Positions 53,407 to 62,700 of a stretch of DNA of 64,000 nucleotides are shown here, piece after piece. Both the position numbers and the translations under genes were made by a program. The first letter of the stretch is position 1; each line of letters opens with the position of its first letter. This DNA comes from Hyposmocoma kahamanoa (Eukaryota; Arthropoda; Insecta; Lepidoptera; Cosmopterigidae), in NCBI RefSeq assembly GCF_003589595.1, contig NW_020653993.1:3311415-3375414 (forward strand), read 5' to 3'. Under the pieces are notes generated by a model, which saw only the letters and a list, made by a program, of their open reading frames with translations, had not been told where the DNA came from and did no database searches.

Positions 53407-55144
53407 ATGTTGCGTACAGTATTAGTTTTTTGTATAATTTTTAATATGATGTTTGTTCAGGTAAGACAGATTAATTGGTACTGCAACACTACGGTACGGT
53501 AACAATGCAATTGTATAAATGAACTGCTTCCGTGGCCGTACGGTTACCATGCCAGACTGCCACGCAGAGGTCCCAGGTTCGTTTCCCGGGCGGGGAGAAA
53601 TATTTGTATGGCCTACATTTATTTCTCTCGTGAGTTTGGATGTAATTTGTGGTTGTCTATGTGGGTGTCTATGTGGGTGTCCATGGCACCCGCGACACCC
53701 ACTCGGGTTTCCCTAGTGCGGGGCTATGTTGAATGTGTGCGTTATTATTATTTTTATAATTATTTATCCGTATCTGTACGTAATTCATAATTCATTTATT
53801 TGTGAAAACACACAAACACAGCTTGTATAAAAGTTGACATGTGTAAAATAAGGGCACCTTCACATTATACGCTTATAAAAGCTTTGCAATGGCGCCACTG
53901 TGGTGATGCAGCTGTGCCACTTCTAATGTTTATACAATATTTGGAAGCGCAATTGCAGCGCCACCGTCATGACATGTACATAGTTGTCTATGGTCGTAAC
54001 ATGCGTGCGCCAATTTTGCAGTCACAATTAGTGAACTACAAAAATTACTGAAGCGCTACAGATGCGCGCCGCGCTACTTATTGCAACGCTTCTTCAAGCG
54101 TTAAATTTGAAGGCGCCTTTAGTTTCACAACGTTTCACTGTGTGCGGTCAAACATTAGGTATTCAAGCATATTGAAGGTATATTATACATTTACTCGCAT
54201 GCACTTCGACAGTAAACCAGGAGTTACAATTTTTTTTTAATACACAGAAAGCGGGTGCGGATTGGGCGCGGGTCGGATCGGAACCACGGCGTGTCTAATT
54301 CCGTGTATTTATATGGACGCGCACGCCCCTTCTCGGTGTGTTGTCGTCCATATAATTACACAGAATTAGACCCGCCGCGATTCCGACCCGACTCGCGTGG
54401 ACCCCCGCTCTCCAAGTGTTTAACGTAATTATTAATTTCACTTTTAAATTTACAATTAACAAAACAAAATATTGTGCATAAACCTATACAGATTTTTCGT
54501 ACATAATAATGAGCGACTGGTATCAATGCAGCCGCGCGTTTGCTTCGATGCAATCGCACGTGTGTAATCACACTTAGGTACTTCAATTGTCTTTTGATTG
54601 AGATTAAACGTTCTGTTTGTTAGACATGGAAAAAAAAGTTGTTTATATTGTTAGTAATATAGTCCTGAGAGGTTGTTAGCATTTTACAAATAACCCTATT
54701 TACGCTTTTTAAACATGCAAACGTTTCGGGCTCTTCAAGAGTCTCACAGTCACGGCTTAAAGAAATAAATGTTTATTTGCTTTTAACAATAATGTACAGA
54801 ACTGTATACAAAATAATCAGTTTAGTATGAGACTTAGGAAAAAAGTAATTTATGTAAGCCTCTGCAGACGAACTAGGGTTTAGGAAAAATTGTACATTGT
54901 AATTTATGTAAGCCTCTGTAGACGAATTATGGTATACAGCGCTATTTAAAGTTGGTGATCAATCAGAGAATTTGCTGTGTGTAAAGAAGTTTAATTGTTT
55001 TTTTTTTATTTTCAGATGGACTTCCGTTATGCTCAAAAAAAGGAATTCCGATACATCAATTATCCAGTATATATTGTTTCAAAAAAATTTCAAACACCAC
55101 GCCCAAAAATAATTGCTGCTAAATATTCGCTTCGGAAATTATAA
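53407..55144 (+). CDS. Unrecognised small secreted basic peptide precursor (gene C, 2 exons)
   Basis: Exon 1 (53407-53460) encodes MLRTVLVFCIIFNMMFVQ, a short signal peptide, and ends at CAG|GTAAGACAG in phase 0. Exon 2 (55016-55144) follows a pyrimidine-rich acceptor, TTTTTTTTATTTTCAG, and encodes 42 residues and TAA. The mature part has 11 Lys/Arg against 2 acidic residues, no cysteine, and ends AKYSLRKL. A polyadenylation signal lies at 55230. The 1.55-kb intron contains a SINE and two MITEs. No known peptide family is recognised; a basic host-defence, accessory-gland or signalling peptide are all possible. The gene sits between two genes of another secreted family. The splice join and coding status are inferred; no homologue was compared. 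Confidence 0.48.
53521..53748 (+). repeat. tRNA-derived SINE, full copy
   Basis: It has TCCGTGGCCGTACGGTTACC, GGTTCGTTTCCCGGG and the body, with a local duplication of CTATGTGGGTGT. It lies in the intron of gene C. Confidence 0.85.
53850..54121. mobile_element. MITE with AAGGGCACCTTCA ends
   Basis: AAGGGCACCTTCACATTATACGC at the left (ending AGCTTTGCAAT) is matched in reverse by ATTGCAACGCTTC and TTTGAAGGCGCCTTT at the right. The interior carries AATGGCGCC, GCAGCGCC and GCGCGCC motifs. A 70-codon frame inside it is not a gene. Confidence 0.6.
54230..54420. mobile_element. GC-rich MITE with long inverted arms
   Basis: GCGGGTCGGATCGGAACCAC and GTGTCTAATTCCGTGTATTT are repeated in reverse as AATTACACAGAATTAGAC and CGCGATTCCGACCCGACT. 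The arms are about 75 bases each, with a centre of about 30. The high GC stands out in this AT-rich intron. Confidence 0.6.
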
Positions 55145-55229
55145 TTTTTAGTTTTACTTTGTTCGTCTTTTTATCTATTTATGTCTTTTTACCAATAATT
55201 ACCCGTTATTTTTGTTGTAGAAAATGAGA

Positions 55230-55235
55230 AATAAA
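55230..55235 (+). terminator. Polyadenylation signal of gene C
   Basis: AATAAA lies 86 bases after the TAA of exon 2, at a normal distance for a short 3'UTR. Confidence 0.45.
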
Positions 55236-55379
55236 AAGATATTTATTTATCCACAAAACACATAAACCATAATATTATAAGCGAAAACATTACATTAAAC
55301 AATTAACAGTGATGGATAAAAAGGATATAGACCTTCATCATATATTTTTTGTTAGTGAAAAATGTCAATTACGCAGATT

Positions 55380-56098
55380 TTTCTTAACGATATAACTGAA
55401 ATACCGTGCCACACGCTGGGGGAATTTTTCTTTGTATTTGTTCGATCTTTGAATCAATAATCTTGTTTTTGTCGTATGTCGTATCGATGGCATACACTAT
55501 GATGGTTGCCATCGTGGTGAAAGGATTGGCCAATTGGTACGAGGTATTCGCCGATTGGGCGCCAGGTGTACAGGAAAGGGATGATACGCCAGTTTCATGT
55601 ATTAATAACAAAATTGAGAGTACCTTTACAACAAACTATAAATAATAATAAATAATAAAATTTATTTATTTCCACAAATTACAAATAGATACAATAATAC
55701 ACATACAACAATTACAATGAAAGTGGAACAGGTAGTAGCAAGTAACGACACTGACTCTTGAACTAGGTAAAAACCTGTATCTCAAGAGACAGAGATTCAA
55801 ATGGATGAGTTCCTTATAATTATTTTAAAAATTAGTGAACATTGACGAGATAAAACTAGTGGAGTAATTTCCCAAAAAATATTATTACACCCTTAGAGGT
55901 GGAATATTTACTTCAAAATGGGACCACTACTGAGGTATCCTTTTCCCCAACAAAAAAGAATCGTCAAAATCGGTTGACAAAACGCCGGAGTTATCAGACG
56001 ATATACATACACATACGCGACATACATACAAAAAAAAAGAGAAAAAAAACGTTAGTGGAATTGAGAACCTTCTCCTTTTTTGAAGTTGGTTAAATAGC
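55380..56098. repeat. Mixed dispersed repeats
   Basis: 55400-55570 is related to 5820-5935 and, on the minus strand, reads IIDSKIEQIQRKIPPACGTV-like sequence of unknown origin. About 55650-55860 is a LINE-type 3' end on the minus strand, ending in AATAAATAAATTT. About 55890-56095 is family B in reverse (CCTTAGAGGTGGAATATT, AAAATCGGTTGACAAAACGC, GAACCTTCTCCTTTTTTGAA). Confidence 0.5.
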
Positions 56099-56468
56099 GG
56101 AGTATTTTCACAAAAAATAGATAAATATCATGGCAGTAAAACCATCGTTTTTCTACAAAAATAAATGTACCTATATATAGAATTTAGTAAATTAATGTGT
56201 TTAAATATTATTACCTATTCATGCGCTCAATGTGTGCACGTGCGTGCAACATAATACAATATCATATATTTCTCATAATCTCCATAAAAAAGTAATCATT
56301 GGCATACATTTTATGCGTCGTAATAAAACCATAAAACACGTAAGAAGTCCTTAACGAATTGTTGTACTAGCAATAAAATATAAAATGTTTTCGTTACGCG
56401 TTTCGAGCGTGCACTTCAGTAATAATATGTTCTGATAATGAGCATTTTTTAAATTTTTTCCCCACACC

Positions 56469-57044
56469 ATGATAGTTCTGTCATTGGTATACATACTTTT
56501 CTTTATTGCAAGCATAAATTACGTCAAAGCATTTTATAATTTAACCAATGACGTTGAATCACTGGCGTCGTATCTCAAAGAACACGATTTAACGATCGTC
56601 GACTCGGACAATAAGATAATTTTTTACTTTATCGTGAATAAAAATGTTAGTCAACATTTTAGAAGATCGGTGAATTATAATGAAACAGAAAGACCAGTAG
56701 CAAACAAAATAGATGCTTCTTTACGTTCTGGTAGCAGGTATGCTAAAAGAGTTTATAGGCGTGCACCAAATTTTCAAGAGAAAGTAGCGTATGTAGACGA
56801 GTTTATGAAAATGCGCGCTCAGTCGACAGCATACCTATATAAAGAATTGCAAAGAATAAAAAGCACACGTGTCGTTAAAGATGGTTTACGGAAGATGATA
56901 TCATTTATCCAACAGCCTGAGTATCAATGGGTGAAAAAAAAAGTGTTTAGATGTTTCATTGACGCCAGAAAAAAAGTGTGGAATCCACATACTGGTTATG
57001 GGGCAGCCGTTACAAACGATTTGACGTTTAACGTTGTCAACTAG
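56469..57044 (+). CDS. Unrecognised secreted protein, paralogue of gene B (gene A)
   Basis: A single open frame of 191 residues. The first 21 (MIVLSLVYILFFIASINYVKA) are a clear signal peptide, with cleavage probably after KA. The middle is basic, with possible dibasic cleavage sites (RR at 65-66, KR and RR near 107-112). The last 85 residues (KVAYVDEFMKMRAQSTAYLY, then DGLRKM, VKKKVFRCF, VTNDLTFNVVN) align with the end of gene B. The shared domain has one cysteine. There is an N-glycosylation-type NLT and NVS near the start. I recognise no named family. No AATAAA follows before the retroviral LTR 231 bases downstream. Confidence 0.75.
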   Translation: MIVLSLVYILFFIASINYVKAFYNLTNDVESLASYLKEHDLTIVDSDNKIIFYFIVNKNVSQHFRRSVNYNETERPVANKIDASLRSGSRYAKRVYRRAPNFQEKVAYVDEFMKMRAQSTAYLYKELQRIKSTRVVKDGLRKMISFIQQPEYQWVKKKVFRCFIDARKKVWNPHTGYGAAVTNDLTFNVVN

Positions 57045-57275
57045 GAATGCCTAGTTTCCAATATTACACTCACGGACATCCTCTCGTTACCTTAAAGGCC
57101 AACCAGATCGCTAATCATACGACTTAGACTAGTAGATTGACTCCTACTGCACTCCCTTCTGGCGGAAGTCCGTTATAATCGCTTGCTAATGGGTAGATGG
57201 CGCTAATCCAAAATATATTATTAACCGGCAGTATCCACAAAATCTTTGACATAAGGGCCATCTAGTTGATTTGTA
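57045..57275. other. Gap between gene A and the retroviral LTR
   Basis: This is probably the 3'UTR start of gene A. It holds no AATAAA, no repeat arm and no further coding frame. Confidence 0.45.
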
Positions 57276-57590
57276 TGTTATTACTAGAAATTATAGTAGC
57301 TTTGATAAATTACAGCTCGTCAATGTAAAACAAATTAGTTACAAAAATAGCTATTTGGTACTCGTTGCGAACTATTATGGGGTCCTCAAGGAAAGCCTTT
57401 TTAAAAAAGGAAATGATTTAATAAACTGTAAAATAATTGTAGCACAAAGGTAAGGACCCCAAGGCAACCGCACCCGATCGAGATAGGAAACAGACTGAGA
57501 TCGCGACGGAGCGATCTCAGGGGGGAAGACGGCTGCTGATGCAGCAGCGTCTGGGTTCAGCATAATAGCTGCCAGGAGTTATGTATAACA
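57276..57590 (-). repeat. 3' LTR, 315 bp
   Basis: In element sense it starts TGTTATACATAAC at 57590 and ends GTAATAACA at 57276, so the ends carry the inverted TGTTAT/ATAACA. It begins directly after the polypurine tract. Inside there is a short hairpin, CTGAGATCGC against GCGATCTCAG (plus 57497-57522). The right boundary is firm; the left one is inferred from the inverted ends because the 5' LTR is not in the window. Confidence 0.7.
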
Positions 57591-57600
57591 TCTCCCCCCA
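57591..57600 (-). other. Polypurine tract
   Basis: The minus strand reads TGGGGGGAGA immediately before the LTR start, the usual primer site for plus-strand DNA synthesis in retroelements. Confidence 0.8.
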
Positions 57601-57636
57601 TAGAAAAGAAACTTCTAGAGTGAAGAAAGTTTCTTG

Positions 57637-59490
57637 CTAAATTCTTGCACGTAAGGTAGGTATAGGGATGTCAGAGTCAATGTCTTGTCCGTCTATGTCA
57701 ATTTCTGCAGGTGAGGACCTATTTTTCCAGAATGTATGAAGATTACGAAGGTTGCCATAGGATCTACATTTTAGTATTTTATAAAATAAACATATCATCA
57801 AAATAATGGTTATTATAATTATTAAGGTGGAGTAATGTGTCCCATACTGAATGATATGTGGTTTATTTAAAATTACATCTAAATCTTTCGACTCTTTTAA
57901 GATATTGTTTTCCATTTTTAATTCGTCTAAATCAATGTTAAGCAGTTCAATTTGGGGCACATTTTTGCTTACTTTAGTAAACTTATGTAAATTACAGCAC
58001 GTATCGTTGAGAAGGTTGAAATCTGGTGATTTGACCGGAGAAGTTAGATTTACAGTAATGTATCTTGATAATAACATGGTACTTTTACAAAACCCGGTAC
58101 AGCCGCTGGGGATGGTAATGACGCCAGTCCCCAATATACTATTTTCGTACAATTTCGAATTAACACAGTCTATAGATATTTTGTTCGGGTCCGTTTGAAC
58201 AAAGAGCCACTTATTATTATTTATAGGTTTCCAAATATCCACTTTTCCACGAATAAATTTAGTATTACACTGCACTGGAATTTCACTTATTATTTTAGAC
58301 ATGAGTTCAGTTGCACAACTAGGTTTGGCATCAGTCGCGTACACGTTGTTGACGTCACACACGAAGTTGTTTCCTATGGTGGTTTTACAGCTGTCAAGGC
58401 TATTTAAATTACAATAGTGGAGTTTGTCTTTGGTCATTGCTATATACCTTGAATCTGGTAAAATTAAACTAAAGGAATTTGGGTTACTCTGATTATGTGG
58501 TGTCGGTAAAGCAATATTATGAAATAACATGAAATTCTTATCAGAGACGAGAGGAATTTGTAAAACAAATATAATCTTATTGTTAATGAAGTAACAAATA
58601 ATTCTAGAAATATTTAAAATATAATGTATAGAGCTTAAATCTAAAACAATAGGCAACTTCACATTTTCGGGCAAGTGTCTGTGACTTGCCACCAGTTCCT
58701 GATGTAGTTGTTGTGGACTTACAATCGAAGGGTGCAATATATTTTGTCTACTAAATAACACAGCATTCACGATGTCCTCAATGTGAAATGACAATACTAT
58801 TATAGACATTTCTAATTTATTTAGAAAATCAGTTTCATGAAATTTGAGCAATAATTCATCAGTTTTAATCGAGACGTTTCTAAGGTTACTTGAGAGTTCA
58901 TTAATAGCCTTATTTAAATTAGCTTCATTAATTTTTATTTTATTAATCGTTTTATTATAAGACGAAATTACAGACGTCGTTACTAAAATGTTTTCTTTCA
59001 TTAATGTAGCCAATTTCTTTTGATCATTTTGCACCTCTTCTATAGCGTTATTATATCTAACACCATCGTCTTCGTCAAGCGTGCCAAATATCTGTTTGAA
59101 CATGGTTCCAATGCCGCTTATCCAAGCACTGCGTCTTCTCCTATTATCGAGCAGATGGGAAATTGACATGAATTCTCGATTCATGTCATGATACAGGAAT
59201 GTTAATGGTTCTAGTACACTGAAACATCCTGAAGGTTCTACCGCTCCTGTTTGTTTACATAAGGTTCTCGCGGTACTCAGGACTGAGTCTACATTTACTA
59301 TATGAGATTTCAGATGTGTTATGTCAAGTGGGATCAAAACATCTAATTGACCATTTTTAATTTTAAGTCCGCCTAGGTAATCAAAGTAAAGTCCCGGGCT
59401 TGACTTGATTTGCTGTACATACTCCGGTTGGCCTTGGACCTCCACCAAAATACTGAAAGTAATTATAATAAATTTAGATACTAGTTCCAC
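57637..59490 (-). CDS. env: Env-like fusion glycoprotein of the endogenous retrovirus
   Basis: 617 residues, no stops. A signal peptide occupies about residues 1-20. A tetrabasic furin-type site lies at 117-120 and is followed by a Gly/hydrophobic stretch and an FGTLDEDDG block, the arrangement of the baculovirus F / Errantivirus Env family. A heptad-rich region follows (about 140-230). Several cysteines lie in the second half, and a transmembrane helix spans about 554-575 with a tail of about 42 residues. Env of this type would make an insect retrotransposon able to form infectious particles. It is normally made from a spliced RNA; I did not identify the splice sites. Intactness is seen; activity is not shown. 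Confidence 0.88.
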   Translation of the reverse strand: MELVSKFIIITFSILVEVQGQPEYVQQIKSSPGLYFDYLGGLKIKNGQLDVLIPLDITHLKSHIVNVDSVLSTARTLCKQTGAVEPSGCFSVLEPLTFLYHDMNREFMSISHLLDNRRRRSAWISGIGTMFKQIFGTLDEDDGVRYNNAIEEVQNDQKKLATLMKENILVTTSVISSYNKTINKIKINEANLNKAINELSSNLRNVSIKTDELLLKFHETDFLNKLEMSIIVLSFHIEDIVNAVLFSRQNILHPSIVSPQQLHQELVASHRHLPENVKLPIVLDLSSIHYILNISRIICYFINNKIIFVLQIPLVSDKNFMLFHNIALPTPHNQSNPNSFSLILPDSRYIAMTKDKLHYCNLNSLDSCKTTIGNNFVCDVNNVYATDAKPSCATELMSKIISEIPVQCNTKFIRGKVDIWKPINNNKWLFVQTDPNKISIDCVNSKLYENSILGTGVITIPSGCTGFCKSTMLLSRYITVNLTSPVKSPDFNLLNDTCCNLHKFTKVSKNVPQIELLNIDLDELKMENNILKESKDLDVILNKPHIIQYGTHYSTLIIIITIILMICLFYKILKCRSYGNLRNLHTFWKNRSSPAEIDIDGQDIDSDIPIPTLRARI

Positions 59491-59739
59491 TTAATTATAT
59501 CTATTCTAGTTATAGCTGATTTAACCTATCTAAATTATTTCCCTTAGGTTATTTTAAATTTTTATTTGATAATCGTTACTAACAATAAGACATGTTATTA
59601 AATCTTATTTTAATTTATTTTATTTTTTTATTTTATTTTAATTTTTTTATATATATAATTGTACTTGATCGATTCCTTAGTACATTTTATCTAATCTAAC
59701 TTATGTTTAATTTCGTTAATATCTATAAAATATTTTATG

Positions 59740-62700
59740 TTACAGGTTTAATTGGACTTCTGCAGGTTTAACTTGATCATAGTGATGGCGAATGTGGCGA
59801 CGATTGATCAATAGAGATAATGTATTATTACCATGTATTTTTACGATCTTATACGGGCCTTTCCAAATAGGTGATAGTGCCTTCCGTAAACGGAGGTGAT
59901 TCTTCAAGTACACATAGTCGCCTACCTTATACTGGACGGCTCTTGTGTGAGAGTCGTAATAAGTTTTGGATATGGTTTTGGAGCGTTGAATGTGTTCTAT
60001 AGCCTTTTCGCGTGAGTGTTTCATGCGATTCTGTAGCATTCGGACATATTCAGGGTAAGTTACCCCCGGGCTCTCGTCAAATATGGAGTTTGGAATAAAA
60101 GGCTTATTGCCGAACATAAGTTCATAAGGGGTGTAGTTCGTAGTAGAATGGACGGCTGTATTGTATGCAAGCATGGCTGTGTATACATATCGAGGCCAGT
60201 TATCTTGTCCTTCATTGACATATGACTTGAGGTACTCTTTTAAAGTAGAGTGGCTTCTTTCTAGTGCGCCCTGCGTTTGAGGGTGGTAAGGAGAGGACCA
60301 GAGTTGTTTTATTTTAAGGAATTCGCATGTTCTTTTAAACAGTTCAGAGGTAAAATTAGATCCTTGATCAGTGAGTATAATTTTTGGAATCCCAAAGATA
60401 GATATGAAATGGATTAAACACTCGCTCGTTTCTTCAGCTGTGGTGCTACGAATTGGGTAAGCCGACGAGAATTTGGTAAGATCGTCCTGAATTGTTAATA
60501 TAAATCTTAATTTCGCAGGGCCTGATTCAGGGAGTGGCCCTACTATGTCTAAAGCTATTCGCTGACAGGGGACAGTTGACGTGCTTGTGATTTGCATTGG
60601 AGCACGGTTGATTTTTCTTAGCGCTTTATTTTCTTGACAGTGTTTACATTGTTTCACATAATTTTCTATGTCTGTGCGCATTCCTTTCCAAAAATAGCTG
60701 TCCTTAACTCTACTATACATTCGAGCAGATCCGAGATGACCAGCTATCGGGATATCATGATTATCGTGTAAAATTTTCTTTACCTCTGTCGGTGATGGAT
60801 ACGTGATATTATCGTGAAATATGTTAACTGAAATATTTGTATTATGAAATAGGTATAAAAATATGTTATATATTTTAGTGAAAGAATGCACTTCAAATGC
60901 ATTTCTGAAATCTGGGATGCTTATATCAATTACATCTCCGATGGCGATAATTGTGTCGCGAGCACGTTTAATACTCTCGAATATTTCTGGATATGATGCT
61001 ACGTCGAAATGATTCACTCTTGTGAATAGAAGCAAATAAGTTTTATTGTTATGTTCAATTTTATAATGTGAATAAAGTTCTCGTTCAGCATCGAGGACTT
61101 CGTTAGGGTTCTCTAAATTACAGAGAATTTCTTGGAGATACGGATTGGATTCGTCTAAGTCAATTGATGTGGGTACTAGAATAATTTTTGATTTACTTTT
61201 ATTAAGATTTTCATTGTGCTCGATTATATGAGTATTTAAAATATTATTTTTGTTGGATAGAGTCTTCAGTAGCATGGAGTAGTCGCCGGAGAACAGAGGA
61301 GCGTCTGACGTTGATGGAACAGGTAAGTTGATTGGTTCTCCTATAGGTGGATCAGAAAGGAGAGGATCACCGCGTTCCGGGCTGTAAGTGGACAATAACA
61401 AGTCATCGTTTTCGAGAAGATCCAAAGATGGTAAGTCATTGCTGTCTATATTAAACGGGCTAAAAGGGAGTTGAATACCGAGATCTCCTGGTGTTATTGG
61501 ACTGAAAGGTGGTGATAACTCTGTCTCGACTGGATTGGGATTTAGTGTTTCAGGAGTGACGGCATCTTGTGCCGTGGATGAACTTGGGATGGTATTATCA
61601 TTATTCGAGTTTTTGCCAGTTGGCTGAATAGGATTAACGGGGAACCGAGAAAGGGCATCTGCATTTGTGTTTATTTTTCCCTTTTTATAATGTATATCAT
61701 AGTCAAACTCCTCTAGTTTTAGGCGCCAGCGAACAAGTCTTGAACCCGGATCTTTGGAATTAAAGAGCCATTGTAATGGCTTGTGGTCCGATAGGATTTT
61801 GAATTTATTACCATATAGGTAAGGACGGAACATCTTGGTACCAAATACTATGGCCAGACACTCCTTTTCAGTGACACTGTAGTTGCACTCCGCTCTATTG
61901 AGTGTGCGGGATGCAAAAGCTATGGGTCGGTCCTGGCCTATCTGGCCTTGGGACAAAATAGCAGAAATAGCATGGTTTGACGCGTCACATGTCAAAATAA
62001 AAGGTTGTGTGAAATCGGGATATGCGAGGACAGGAGCGGTGACTAATTTCTCTTTAAGGGTTTCGAATGCGAGTTGCTGTTCGTTTTTCCAGACGTAGGG
62101 GACGTCCTTCTTCAATAGGGACGTTAAGGGTTTTGCTAGTTTGGAGAAGTTTTCTATGAACCGTCTGTAGTAGGAGACGAGTCCGAGGAAAGATTTGATG
62201 TCTTTAGGTGATCGAGGAATTGGGTAGGATGTGACAGCCTTCATTTTATCAGGATTGGGTTGTACACCCTTGTCATTAATAATGTGGCCTAAATAAGCTA
62301 CTTCCTTACGGAGAAACTCGCATTTTTCAGGCTGGAGTTTCAAATTGAAATTTCTTAGCCTTTCAAAGACATTTTTGAGGTTTTCAAGGTGAGTTTTTAG
62401 ATCGAAGCTGTAAATAACTATGTCGTCCAGGTATACATAGCACCTATTACCTTGAAGACCGGATAAACAATTGTTCATGAGTTTTTGAAACGTAGAGGGG
62501 GCGTTCTTTAGCCCAAATGGCATCCTGTTAAATTGGAAATGTCCTTGTGGGACAGAGAAAGCTGTTTTAGGTGCGTCTTGCTGACTCATCAAGATTTGGT
62601 GAAAACCGGAAGTGAGATCAAGGGTACTGAAGTACTTGCTATGCCCTAATTGGTCAAGAATCTCTGAAATTTGCGGAATTGGATATGTTTCCCCGATCGT

